A stretch of DNA of 64,000 bases from UBA2033 sp035345875 (GTDB taxonomy: Bacteria; Spirochaetota; Leptospiria; Leptospirales; Leptospiraceae), in contig DAORDH010000017.1 of assembly GCA_035345875.1 (NCBI GenBank), positions 1 to 64,000 of the forward strand, written 5' to 3'. The notes under the pieces are model-generated. The model worked only from the letters and a program-made list of their open reading frames with translations, searched no databases and was not told where the DNA came from. The position numbers and the translations under genes were made by a program. Every line of letters starts with the position of its first letter. Within the stretch, counting starts at the first letter, position 1. Positions 1-8,228 of this stretch are shown here, piece by piece.

Positions 1-383
1 ATTTTTTATTAAAATCTATTCTGTAAACCCTTTTTCTTATTTCGCAACAGACTGTCTATCGATCGAACCAAGCCTAGCTAAGGCTTTGAAGTTGGATACA
101 AATGGATTTTTGAAAATGGACTCTCTCTAGGATTTAAAATAAGTCAACTCAAACCTTAAAATCATTCTCTAGATCAAAACAATCTTCTCATTGATACAAC
201 AAGGCAAATCCTTTTATAAGATTCCATATTAAATGGCTAGAATCAAGCAAAGTCGGATGCAAAAAACTCTCTTCTTTATTTCTATTGAAAATAGTTTTGA
301 ATCAAATTGTATGAATTCAATTCTACTAGGATGATTTTAAAATAATACTATCTGTTTAATGTCAAAAGAAATTTCAACTATCG
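1..383. other. Intergenic, no gene seen
   Basis: No convincing coding region, RNA gene or terminator is visible here. The only structure noticed is a short inverted repeat at 70-86, with arms aagcct and aggctt around a 5-nt centre. The stretch lies downstream of the recombinase gene at 384-1301, so it could hold part of a mobile element whose other end is outside the window, but nothing shows this directly. Confidence 0.5.
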
Positions 384-1301
384 TTAGATAATTCCTTCAA
401 AGGCTTCTTTGACATCCTTATTTGTAATTTTAGTTGTGAGATAATTTTCAATCGTAGTTCGAACGGAAGAATGTCTGAGTCTATCTTGCACTTTGTTTAC
501 ATCTTTCAATCGATCCATTAAAATTCTACCACAAGTATGACGAGTCATATGTGGATTAATTCTTTTTCCTAAAATAGAAAGACCTGCTTTTTCAATTAAA
601 ACATACATCTGTCTTCGAGTAAATTTCATGATTTCCTCTTTGTTTTCATTTAAGCGCTTAGGTTTTTTATTTCTCTCGAATAAATATTCTTTTCCTTTGA
701 AAACAGTTTGAATTTCCTGAATCAAATCTTTCGGAATTCCTTTTACAAGTCCTTCTTTATTTCCCTTTCCTACTACATAAATATTATAATCCGATTTATC
801 AGCAGATAGCATTACATCCGATTGACGAATATTAATCATCTCAGAAATTCTAAGACCTGATATAACCAAGAAGCGAATCATCAAGCTAGTGCGAATGTCT
901 GATTCATCGACTAACGCTTGCAATTCTTCAATTGTCATTGCCTTAATTTGTCGAGTGGTTTTTGGAAGTTTTATTTTTCTAAAAAATAATTCAAAGGCAA
1001 CTTTCTCTTCCATCGTCATTTTGAAAGTTTTAGAAACAGACTTTTTTATAGCAGATTTATAACCATGCAGAGTGGAAGCTCTATTTTTCCTACCATACTT
1101 ATTTTTATCTTTTAGTAAATGATCAAAAAAATCCTTTATAGTACTTGTCGATACTACAAGAGAATTACCTTGGCTATCCACATTATTTTCCTGTGCCCAA
1201 AGGTTAAATTGCTTAATGTGCGCATCTAGAGTTATATTCCCAACTAATTTCAGAGAATATATACCGATTTGTTCCGGCTTTGTAATGACTAGGGAATCCA
1301 T
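384..1301 (-). CDS. Tyrosine recombinase / integrase (XerC/D-like)
   Basis: A site-specific recombinase of the phage-integrase family, which cuts and rejoins DNA through a 3'-phosphotyrosine link. The 305 residues have the usual two-part layout: an N-terminal SAM-like DNA-binding half to about residue 105, then the catalytic half. Seen in order are the first catalytic Arg in SGLRISEM, a Lys in GKGNKEG, the HxxR box in HMTRHT, and a late His plus nucleophile Tyr in LRHSSVRTTIENYL. The set is complete, so the enzyme is probably active. The size fits XerC/XerD or a small integron- or plasmid-type integrase. No dif site or second recombinase was recognised beside it, so it may be either housekeeping or mobile-element borne. 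It is transcribed alone, divergent from the next gene. Confidence 0.85.
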   Translation of the reverse strand: MDSLVITKPEQIGIYSLKLVGNITLDAHIKQFNLWAQENNVDSQGNSLVVSTSTIKDFFDHLLKDKNKYGRKNRASTLHGYKSAIKKSVSKTFKMTMEEKVAFELFFRKIKLPKTTRQIKAMTIEELQALVDESDIRTSLMIRFLVISGLRISEMINIRQSDVMLSADKSDYNIYVVGKGNKEGLVKGIPKDLIQEIQTVFKGKEYLFERNKKPKRLNENKEEIMKFTRRQMYVLIEKAGLSILGKRINPHMTRHTCGRILMDRLKDVNKVQDRLRHSSVRTTIENYLTTKITNKDVKEAFEGII

Positions 1302-1366
1302 GCTTTCAAATCGAGAATCGACTTTCCTTTCTCATTCATAAAGTTTTTTTTGTCGATAGTTAGAAT

Positions 1367-1711
1367 GTGAGAGTTCTTTTTTGTTTACTTCTTTCTTTTA
1401 CTGTTTATGCAGAGCAGAACCCTTGGGGGCTCTCCCTTTTTGAAAGGATCTTAAACAGAAAGCATATAAGCCATATCGTTATGGAATCTAGACCCGATCA
1501 CTTTAGAGTAACATTAATAACATCCGATCGATTTCCTTATAATTACAAATCTGTTTCCTATCCATTTTTTATTCGATTTAAAGAGGCAGCTAAAGCAAGA
1601 GAGGTTGCAAAATCAATAGATGAACATTTAGAAAAAGGCTATGAAATGAGGATTTTTTTGAAAGGCTCTGAAATCGTCTCCTACAAACTGCTTGGAAATG
1701 ATTCTCAATGA
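1367..1711 (+). CDS. Small exported protein, unknown function
   Basis: A 114-residue protein of no family I recognise. The first 15 or so residues (MRVLFCLLLSFTVYA) form a signal peptide with a likely cleavage after YAE or AEQ, so the protein is probably periplasmic. The rest is mixed charged and hydrophobic and looks like one small alpha/beta domain. The start is a GTG, chosen because it begins the signal peptide exactly; no strong ribosome binding site precedes it. It sits 76 bp upstream of the SpoIIE-type phosphatase on the same strand, so the two may be co-transcribed, but nothing shows a shared role. Confidence 0.55.
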   Translation: MRVLFCLLLSFTVYAEQNPWGLSLFERILNRKHISHIVMESRPDHFRVTLITSDRFPYNYKSVSYPFFIRFKEAAKAREVAKSIDEHLEKGYEMRIFLKGSEIVSYKLLGNDSQ

Positions 1712-1787
1712 GTATTTAAAAAGTTTTTTTATAGGCAAATGCTTGCAAGAAACAAAGGAAATGAAACATTGATCATTAAACTATTTT

Positions 1788-3092
1788 ATGGTCAGCCAGT
1801 CTCCAATCCGCACACAAGAAGAATTAGAATCTGAGAGAAGATTTAGTTTATTTTCATTTTATACACAATGGGCAGTTTTTTGTTTATTCTTAATTTATAA
1901 ATTTGATCTCAACATTTTTGTTATTCTATCTAGTTTATCTTTTACTGCTTTCCGTTTTTTAGCAATTCTACCAAGTCAAAAAAATTCTAAACGAATCTAT
2001 TTACTAAATCATTTAGCTAGCCTCTCCCTAATTTGTTTTTTCACATTTTTTTTTAGCGCCGCTATTAAAAATGAATCTAACGTCTTTCTAGATTGGCAGC
2101 TTTACTATATTGCTCTATCTTTCACAGTCATACACGAATCAATGAGAGTGCATAGATATTCCTATCTTTTCTTGAGCGGTATATCTCTATTAATCTACAC
2201 TGGTATTGTTTTTTCCGTTCCAGAATTAGCTAATTTAGATATCACTTATAAATTAATAATTCCATATTTATTTATAACATACTGTGCCTCGCTTGGTTTT
2301 TTTATCAATCGTTCCAGAAGAGAGGCAATACGTTATTATGTAGATTTACTCCAAGAAAAAATCGCAATGACGAAAGACATGGCTCTTGCGAGAAATGTTC
2401 ATGAATCGTTATTTCCTAAGATTACAACGATCAAAGGATTGAAGTTTACTGTATTTCGAAAGTCGCACAATCAAATAGGGGGAGACTTTTATGACTTTGT
2501 GCAACTTCGCGAAGGCAACATTGGAATCTTTATAACCGATGTGGCTGGACATGGGTATTCCTCTGCAATGGTAGCCGCAATGATTAAAGTCATGGTCTCT
2601 ACTCTACCCTACTTTTTAAAATTAGATCCAAGCGGTTTACTCAGTTTTTTAGATAAAAAAATCTCAGGTGAATTTAATAGTCATCATGCGACAGCACTCT
2701 ATCTTTTTATAGATTTTCAAAATAAAAAGTTTCTACTCGCGAATGCTGGTCATCCCTATTTCATCTACGCAAAAAAAGGAGAGGATTTCAAAGAGATCGA
2801 AACCTTTGGAACTTTACTCGGATTTGGTCTGCAGGATCCAGTTGCAGCCACGCAAGAGTTTAATTATGAATCCGGGGATCGTTTTTTGATTTATACAGAT
2901 GGATTAATTGAAGGTGTTAACTCTAAAGATGAGTTGCTTGAATCCTCTGGTCTTTTGAGAATATTAAATAAACACAAATCTCAGAAAAGCCTAAATGAAT
3001 TTAAAGACTTTGTTATTTCTGATATCCACTCATTTTATGGAAAAACAGAATTCAATGATGATGCCATGCTACTTGCTTTTGAAATTGAATGA
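1788..3092 (+). CDS. Membrane-anchored SpoIIE/RsbU-type PP2C phosphatase
   Basis: A serine/threonine phosphatase of the PPM/SpoIIE class, a group that usually dephosphorylates anti-anti-sigma factors in partner-switching circuits. Residues 1-175 carry about six membrane helices. A short linker (about 180-210) leads to the catalytic domain. The metal-binding motifs are visible: GGDFYDF, then FITDVAGHGYSSAMVAA, then NAGHPYFIY, then FLIYTDGLIEG. All the expected Asp and Gly residues are there, so it should be active. The membrane half probably senses a signal, by analogy with other leptospiral proteins of this layout. No anti-sigma or STAS-domain partner lies next to it. The ATG start has no clear ribosome binding site. 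Confidence 0.85.
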   Translation: MVSQSPIRTQEELESERRFSLFSFYTQWAVFCLFLIYKFDLNIFVILSSLSFTAFRFLAILPSQKNSKRIYLLNHLASLSLICFFTFFFSAAIKNESNVFLDWQLYYIALSFTVIHESMRVHRYSYLFLSGISLLIYTGIVFSVPELANLDITYKLIIPYLFITYCASLGFFINRSRREAIRYYVDLLQEKIAMTKDMALARNVHESLFPKITTIKGLKFTVFRKSHNQIGGDFYDFVQLREGNIGIFITDVAGHGYSSAMVAAMIKVMVSTLPYFLKLDPSGLLSFLDKKISGEFNSHHATALYLFIDFQNKKFLLANAGHPYFIYAKKGEDFKEIETFGTLLGFGLQDPVAATQEFNYESGDRFLIYTDGLIEGVNSKDELLESSGLLRILNKHKSQKSLNEFKDFVISDIHSFYGKTEFNDDAMLLAFEIE

Positions 3093-3236
3093 AAAAATTG
3101 ATAAACCAATTTAAATGATTTAAATTCAAAATCCGAGTTTAATTTTAAATCTGAGCCTCGGAGGATCGACTTCTACAATGAATCTAATTTACAAATTCTA
3201 CTATTCTACAAAACATGAAAAACATAAGAGGAAATT

Positions 3237-4007
3237 ATGGAATTTAAATATCTTAAAATTAACAAGCAAAACAGAATTGCAACAATAGAAATCTCTCGAC
3301 CAGAAGCGTTAAACGCATTAAATAGAGACCTCCTATTAGAATTAGAATCTTCGATTGCCCATTTAGAAGAAGACAAAACAACTAGAGTAGCAATCATTAC
3401 TGGTGCAGGAAAGGCATTTGTTGCTGGTGCTGACATTGCGGCAATGAAAGAATATGATTATGAAAAAGCTTACGAATTTGGCGGAACAGGACAAGTTGTA
3501 TTTACTCATATCGAAAGATCGCCTATCGTTTCTATAGCAGCGATCAATGGATTTGCACTTGGTGGAGGATTAGAACTAGCAATTGCTTGTGATATTCGTA
3601 TTGCTTCCAAAAATGCAAAGCTGGGTTTACCTGAAGTTGGACTAGGACTTATTCCTGGGTTTGGAGGAACACAGAGATTACCAAGATTAATTGGTACTGG
3701 TCTTGCTAAAGAAATTATATTCACCGCTGACATGATTCCAGCAGAAGAGGCCTATCGTATTGGACTTGTAAATAAACTAGTTGAACCGACAGACTTACTC
3801 ACAACTGCAAACACAATGGCAAACTCTATTTGCTCTAGAGGATCGCATGCTATTCGAGAAGCAAAAAGAGTAATTTGGGAAGGTTTAGAAACTACACAAG
3901 ACGAAGGAATGAAATTAGAACAAAAGGCTTTTGGAAATATCTTCAACGATAAAGAAACGCATGAAGGCTTAAGTGCATTTCTAGAGAAAAGAAAGCCAAA
4001 TTTTTAG
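3237..4007 (+). CDS. Enoyl-CoA hydratase / crotonase family protein
   Basis: A crotonase-fold enzyme of 256 residues, the usual length. It probably hydrates trans-2-enoyl-CoA to 3-hydroxyacyl-CoA in fatty acid beta-oxidation. The oxyanion-hole segment AFVAGADIAAM and the second one, NGFALGGGLELAIACD, are intact. Both catalytic glutamates of true hydratases are present: the Glu of GGGLELA and the Glu of LPEVGLGLIPGFGGTQRLPR. This argues against a catalytically different crotonase such as an isomerase. A good ribosome binding site (AGAGGAA) precedes the ATG. It stands alone between a phosphatase gene and a converging chemoreceptor gene. Substrate chain length cannot be told from sequence. Confidence 0.88.
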   Translation: MEFKYLKINKQNRIATIEISRPEALNALNRDLLLELESSIAHLEEDKTTRVAIITGAGKAFVAGADIAAMKEYDYEKAYEFGGTGQVVFTHIERSPIVSIAAINGFALGGGLELAIACDIRIASKNAKLGLPEVGLGLIPGFGGTQRLPRLIGTGLAKEIIFTADMIPAEEAYRIGLVNKLVEPTDLLTTANTMANSICSRGSHAIREAKRVIWEGLETTQDEGMKLEQKAFGNIFNDKETHEGLSAFLEKRKPNF

Positions 4008-4129
4008 ATAAATGAACGCAAGTCCGACGTAAAAGAAAAATTAAAAGTTTTCCACCGATAAAAGATACGATAATTCAAAATTATCCATCGTGTCGTCATC
4101 GATCAGTTATCGGTGCGATGCGGTGTGGA

Positions 4130-4161
4130 TTCGACAAGCTCATCAACCAAGCGTTGTCGAA
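4130..4161. repeat. Inverted repeat in a converging intergenic region
   Basis: Arms ttcgacaa (4130-4137) and ttgtcgaa (4154-4161) are exact reverse complements around a 16-nt centre. A second, looser pair lies outside: ttttccaccgat near 4049 and atcggtggtgaaaa near 4168. The whole 4020-4200 stretch is unusually GC-rich and structured for this window. It sits between the convergent crotonase and chemoreceptor genes and has no T-run directly after it, so it may be a dispersed intergenic element rather than a simple terminator. Confidence 0.5.
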
Positions 4162-4227
4162 CAGTGCATCGGTGGTGAAAATATTTTTACATCCAACTAA
4201 CGTTAAATTATATGCTGCTTTCTAAAT

Positions 4228-5775
4228 TTAGTCTTTATTCTCTAATGTTTCAGCAATGATTTTTACTTTCTGTTCAAGTTCATTTATCTTTGATAGAATA
4301 CTTTGAACAGAATTTGATTGCTCTTTAGTAGTTGCGCTAATTTCTTCTGTAGAGGATGCAGAATCTTGAATCACAGTAAGAATCTTTCTTGAGTTCTCAA
4401 TTGAATTTACTTTCAATTCTTCCATAGACTCGATTTCGGAAAGTAGCGTTTCATTATTCCTTGCAACTTCTGATACTGTTTTTTCAATTTCATTGAATGT
4501 CTGGACTGTTTGATTCATATCAGCTTCAGAAGACTTGAGTAAAGATTCAGCCTCTAACATCTGCTGTTTGGCTGAATGAATAAATCGATTGATTTCTGTG
4601 ACAATAGTAGAAATTTCTTTCGTTGATCTGGAAGATTCATCTGCTAATTTTCCTACTTCAGAAGCAACAACGGCAAAGCCTTTACCACTATCTCCCGCTC
4701 TAGCTGCCTCAATCGAAGCGTTAAGCGATAAAAGATGAGTTTGATCTGCAATCGATTTAATTTTTTCTATAATAGAAGCAACATCTCTCGATCTAGCAGA
4801 TAAATCATTGATAGCATCATTTACATGCTTCGTTGCTTCTTGATTTCTATTAAAAGTATCCTTTAGATTTTGAATTTGTTTTAATCCTAAAAGATTTTCC
4901 TTTTTCATTTCTTTGGATTTCTCTATTAAAATATTTGCAGTTTGAAGCGTAGCATTGATCCGATCTCCTAACTTCAAAGAAGAATCCACTGTATTATCCG
5001 CAAGCTCTGTCTGTTTACTTGCACCCTCTGCGATGTATTCCAGAGAGTTAGATACTTCATTTGTGCTGTTGACTATATCATTGTAAGATTCTCTTACAGA
5101 GGAAGTAACTTGACTTAAATCTTGAATCATATTTCGAATTACTTTGTCTTTTCCTTCTAATTGTTCTTCACTGTATTTTGCAAGCGCCCTATTCTGATAA
5201 AAATTTTCTAGGACTCTCTGCCTAAAAGTATATGCCCAAAAACAAGAAATCACAACTTGAAAAATTGCAACAGCATAATGAAAAAAAGCTTTAGTGAAGC
5301 TGATATAGGAATCCTCAAAAAAATACATTTGCCATCCAGCGTTATGTAGCAAGATAAAAGTTAGATGTTGTGCAGATACATAGATTGCCATTGGAACAAT
5401 ACTCAACCAGTCCATGTATATAATCATAATTGCAGTGGACGTAAAAAAGAAAAAATGCATTTCCGCCAATCCATGCATCTGATAGATATGAAGCATCATA
5501 AAGGTTTGAATCACGATGCCCGCATTAGATCTTGCAAAGCGTGTATCTGGATAAAGCTTCACAACAAGATAATAGGCTAGAACTGCAGGAACAGCTACGC
5601 CTATCGTTACAAGCCATGTATCAGAATAAAAAACGAGTATAAAAGATAAGAGTAGATGAAATAAAATCATGGCTTGCATGATCTTCTCTGCTTTCCTGTA
5701 AACAGGAAGCATAGCTTCATTCAACTCTTCTTTGGTTACAGTCTGTTTAATTTTCTCAATATCAAGTTTAAGCAT
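4228..5775 (-). CDS. Methyl-accepting chemotaxis protein with multi-helix membrane sensor
   Basis: A chemoreceptor of 515 residues. Residues about 30-190 form roughly six membrane helices with little exposed loop, so there is no classical periplasmic ligand domain. This half is rich in His and aromatic residues (HGLAEMHFFFF, QHLTFILLHN, FFHYAV). The C-terminal half is a long coiled coil, with the conserved signalling tip around IADQTHLLSLNASIEAARAG and GKGFAVVASEVGKLADESS, which contacts CheA and CheW. It is the last gene of the P450-lipoxygenase-DUF6436 operon and starts 3 bp after the stop of the preceding gene. That spacing suggests translational coupling. A receptor buried in the membrane could sense a lipid-soluble compound, oxygen or redox state; this is inference. 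Confidence 0.9.
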   Translation of the reverse strand: MLKLDIEKIKQTVTKEELNEAMLPVYRKAEKIMQAMILFHLLLSFILVFYSDTWLVTIGVAVPAVLAYYLVVKLYPDTRFARSNAGIVIQTFMMLHIYQMHGLAEMHFFFFTSTAIMIIYMDWLSIVPMAIYVSAQHLTFILLHNAGWQMYFFEDSYISFTKAFFHYAVAIFQVVISCFWAYTFRQRVLENFYQNRALAKYSEEQLEGKDKVIRNMIQDLSQVTSSVRESYNDIVNSTNEVSNSLEYIAEGASKQTELADNTVDSSLKLGDRINATLQTANILIEKSKEMKKENLLGLKQIQNLKDTFNRNQEATKHVNDAINDLSARSRDVASIIEKIKSIADQTHLLSLNASIEAARAGDSGKGFAVVASEVGKLADESSRSTKEISTIVTEINRFIHSAKQQMLEAESLLKSSEADMNQTVQTFNEIEKTVSEVARNNETLLSEIESMEELKVNSIENSRKILTVIQDSASSTEEISATTKEQSNSVQSILSKINELEQKVKIIAETLENKD

Positions 5776-5778
5776 ACT

Positions 5779-6426
5779 TTAAAAAATGGAAAATAGATCG
5801 TCTAAAAATTCAATTCTAATTTGATTCAAACCCTCTGATGGCAATTGACATCCGTATGCTATTTTAGCATATACAGGAAGATCCTCTAATTTCTCTTCGC
5901 GTAACAAGGACTGAAGAGCAAGTCTCGCGTATTCAGATGATTTAAGGGAACAGTATCTTGATTTGTTATAATTTCCACGATAATATAAATTCCCTTTCTT
6001 GTCTAAAATGACTGCCTGTGGCGTTGAATAAACCCCATAACGATCCGCAATTTCTCCTGTTTTATCTTCGACATAAGGTAAGTTTAAATCCATCCTTTTA
6101 AATTTTTCCAGAGCATTTTCTTTTTCTATCTGCAAAACAATGGCAAAGTCCACTTTATCAGAATAATTCAAAACCAAGGCTTTAAAATGTTCTAAATTAA
6201 AACGAGAACAAGGGCAATGCGGATTAAAAAAATGAATTAAAAGCGGTTTGTCTCTTACTGAAAGAATTGGATTCGGCGGAACAATAGTAGATCCAATTGG
6301 AATATTTTCATAATTTGTAGGAATAGGAGTTGGAAGTGAATAGCGTGTATCCTCTACATAAATGACATAGGCAGAAATACTCGCTAAGAACAAAAGACTT
6401 AGAATCACAAATATTCGCTTTATCAT
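5779..6426 (-). CDS. DUF6436-type thioredoxin-fold protein, membrane anchored
   Basis: A 215-residue thioredoxin-fold protein with one N-terminal hydrophobic helix (residues 4-22) that should anchor it outside the inner membrane. The redox-like motif is CPCS in FFNPHCPCSRFN, not the usual CxxC. Other conserved blocks are GVYSTPQAVILD (cis-proline region), YRGNYNKSRYC and a late YGCQLP. I recognise this set as the DUF6436 family, whose function is not settled. Extra cysteines in RYC and YGC may form a second disulfide or a metal site. Its ATG overlaps the lipoxygenase stop codon (ATGA), so translation is coupled. In this operon it could supply reducing power or handle a peroxide; that is inference. 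Confidence 0.75.
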   Translation of the reverse strand: MIKRIFVILSLLFLASISAYVIYVEDTRYSLPTPIPTNYENIPIGSTIVPPNPILSVRDKPLLIHFFNPHCPCSRFNLEHFKALVLNYSDKVDFAIVLQIEKENALEKFKRMDLNLPYVEDKTGEIADRYGVYSTPQAVILDKKGNLYYRGNYNKSRYCSLKSSEYARLALQSLLREEKLEDLPVYAKIAYGCQLPSEGLNQIRIEFLDDLFSIF

Positions 6427-8210
6427 ACGTTGATAGATTGCGTTAGCCGCGATGGAATTAAAAATGTATATGGATGTCTAGCTTTGTTTTTAGACAGGAT
6501 CTCTTTTTCAATCTCAGCTAATTCCTTTTGGAAATTCTTTAAAGGTTTTTCTTTTAGAGAGTCTTTAAACCAATAGAAAGGATACTCTCCCAATTTCGTA
6601 AAATAAATAGCACCAAGTGTATAGCCTAAATTCAATTGTAGAGATGCGATGTCTAGGGTAGGTAACATTTTAATCCAGTCTTTTTCTGTATAACTTTGAT
6701 TTGCCTTGGGAGCTTCTTCATAAAGCGCTAGCGGCACTTGCGGCGCATAAATCATTAAATCTTTCTGTGGGAAGTTAACGGATGAGTGACCAGCACTAGC
6801 AGTAAAAATGATTTGCGTGGTAGCTAATACCAAATAATCTAAAGTCTCTAATTTACCATTTCCATCTTCTCCAAATCCTTTCACTCTTCCACCTGATAAA
6901 GAAGAAATTTCACCCGCCCAAAGTTGAAGCTCATAATCTTTCTTTATATCAATAGGGCTCAAGTAAAATTTCTCCAAATAAGATCTGACCCATTTTTCAA
7001 TTGCTCCCCAAACCATTAAACCATCGTCTCGGTATGGATAGTATTCTAAAACCGCACTATTCTCTACATTTCTTTTTCTAAGAGAAACCGGAAAGAAAGA
7101 ATCATTGAATTTTAAATCTAATACTGACTCGACCGCTACTCCCGCATCTGATGCGATAGTTCCAGAGAGTAGATAGTCTACTCCACCACCGGGTGCAATT
7201 AACTTTGCTTTAGCGAGGTAATTAATAAAAATAGTCCCTTGAAAATGAGGAACTATAAGTCGATAGAGAGGATGTCTATTTGATAATTGTCTATAGGTTG
7301 CGACAACAATAGGCTCTAAAAACAAATGTGTCCTTGCTAGATGCGTTACTAACTCATGATGATTTCCATCTGCTGAATTTATTACAGCCTTTGCCATTTT
7401 CCAAGCCCACTCAGAGGATTTAGGTGTAAATATCGGATATTTCTTTGGATCTTGCCCACATTGAATTGCAATCGGTCTTAGCTTCTTCTCAGTTTTATCT
7501 ATAGCAAATAACGCCATTGGCGCATAACAAAACTTTTCCCCATTAGGCTGGTAACCGTTTTCCAAATGTTCAAGCGCTTTATAGTTTGTTATAAAAAGTC
7601 TTTTTTCTCGAATTGCCGATTGAATGGAATCGTTTTTAAATAAAGGTAAACTTTTAAATAGTGAATCAGTAAAAGGAAAATTTTTTGGAATTTTATCTAA
7701 ACCCTCGATTACAGTAGGATTCCAACCTGCCACGCGCATAATCGCAAAGTTTTCATCTGATTGAAAATCAATATCTTGTTTGGGAATAGGAATAGTTCCA
7801 AACAAATCATTGTATTCTCCCAAATCAATTCCCTCACCGGGTTTCAGGAACTTTACAATATAAGTTCCTCCAGCTACAAAAAAATTGGTCGGATCTCCCG
7901 AAAAAAGCAGACCTAATAATCGAAAGAGCATTTTGATTCTAAAAATTTCTGGAATAAAAAATTTCTTAAAATTCCAAGCTGTCTTTTCCCTAGCGGCTAT
8001 TGCATTTTTTACAAGTGCAACACCTACTTGCAATAGTTTAAAGACCCAAATGACAGAAGGATATTCCGATTTAGGTAAACCATCTACAATGGCGAGAGGC
8101 GGAATAATATTATAGTTGTATCTATACTCGCTTCTCTTTTTTTCTAAATCTTTATTTCTACATTTTAAATCTTTCTCATTTTGAGGAAGGCAAATCTTTG
8201 TTATCCACAT
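6423..8210 (-). CDS. Lipoxygenase (non-heme iron or manganese dioxygenase)
   Basis: A bacterial lipoxygenase of 595 residues with no N-terminal PLAT domain and no signal peptide. The family adds O2 to cis,cis-1,4-pentadiene fatty acids to make hydroperoxides. The signature runs through HHELVTHLARTHLFLEP and VVATYRQLSNRHPLY (residues 284-316). Metal ligands can be read: His285 and His290, spaced five apart as in plant and bacterial iron enzymes, then His475 and Asn479 in AGHSSVNF, then the C-terminal carboxylate. The last residue is Val595, whereas Ile is usual; Val is known from fungal manganese lipoxygenases. AAAGGAA seven bases before the ATG supports the start. It lies 18 bp after the P450 gene. 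Regio- and stereospecificity cannot be judged from sequence. Confidence 0.88.
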   Translation of the reverse strand: MWITKICLPQNEKDLKCRNKDLEKKRSEYRYNYNIIPPLAIVDGLPKSEYPSVIWVFKLLQVGVALVKNAIAAREKTAWNFKKFFIPEIFRIKMLFRLLGLLFSGDPTNFFVAGGTYIVKFLKPGEGIDLGEYNDLFGTIPIPKQDIDFQSDENFAIMRVAGWNPTVIEGLDKIPKNFPFTDSLFKSLPLFKNDSIQSAIREKRLFITNYKALEHLENGYQPNGEKFCYAPMALFAIDKTEKKLRPIAIQCGQDPKKYPIFTPKSSEWAWKMAKAVINSADGNHHELVTHLARTHLFLEPIVVATYRQLSNRHPLYRLIVPHFQGTIFINYLAKAKLIAPGGGVDYLLSGTIASDAGVAVESVLDLKFNDSFFPVSLRKRNVENSAVLEYYPYRDDGLMVWGAIEKWVRSYLEKFYLSPIDIKKDYELQLWAGEISSLSGGRVKGFGEDGNGKLETLDYLVLATTQIIFTASAGHSSVNFPQKDLMIYAPQVPLALYEEAPKANQSYTEKDWIKMLPTLDIASLQLNLGYTLGAIYFTKLGEYPFYWFKDSLKEKPLKNFQKELAEIEKEILSKNKARHPYTFLIPSRLTQSINV

Positions 8211-8228
8211 AATCGATTCCTTTATAAA

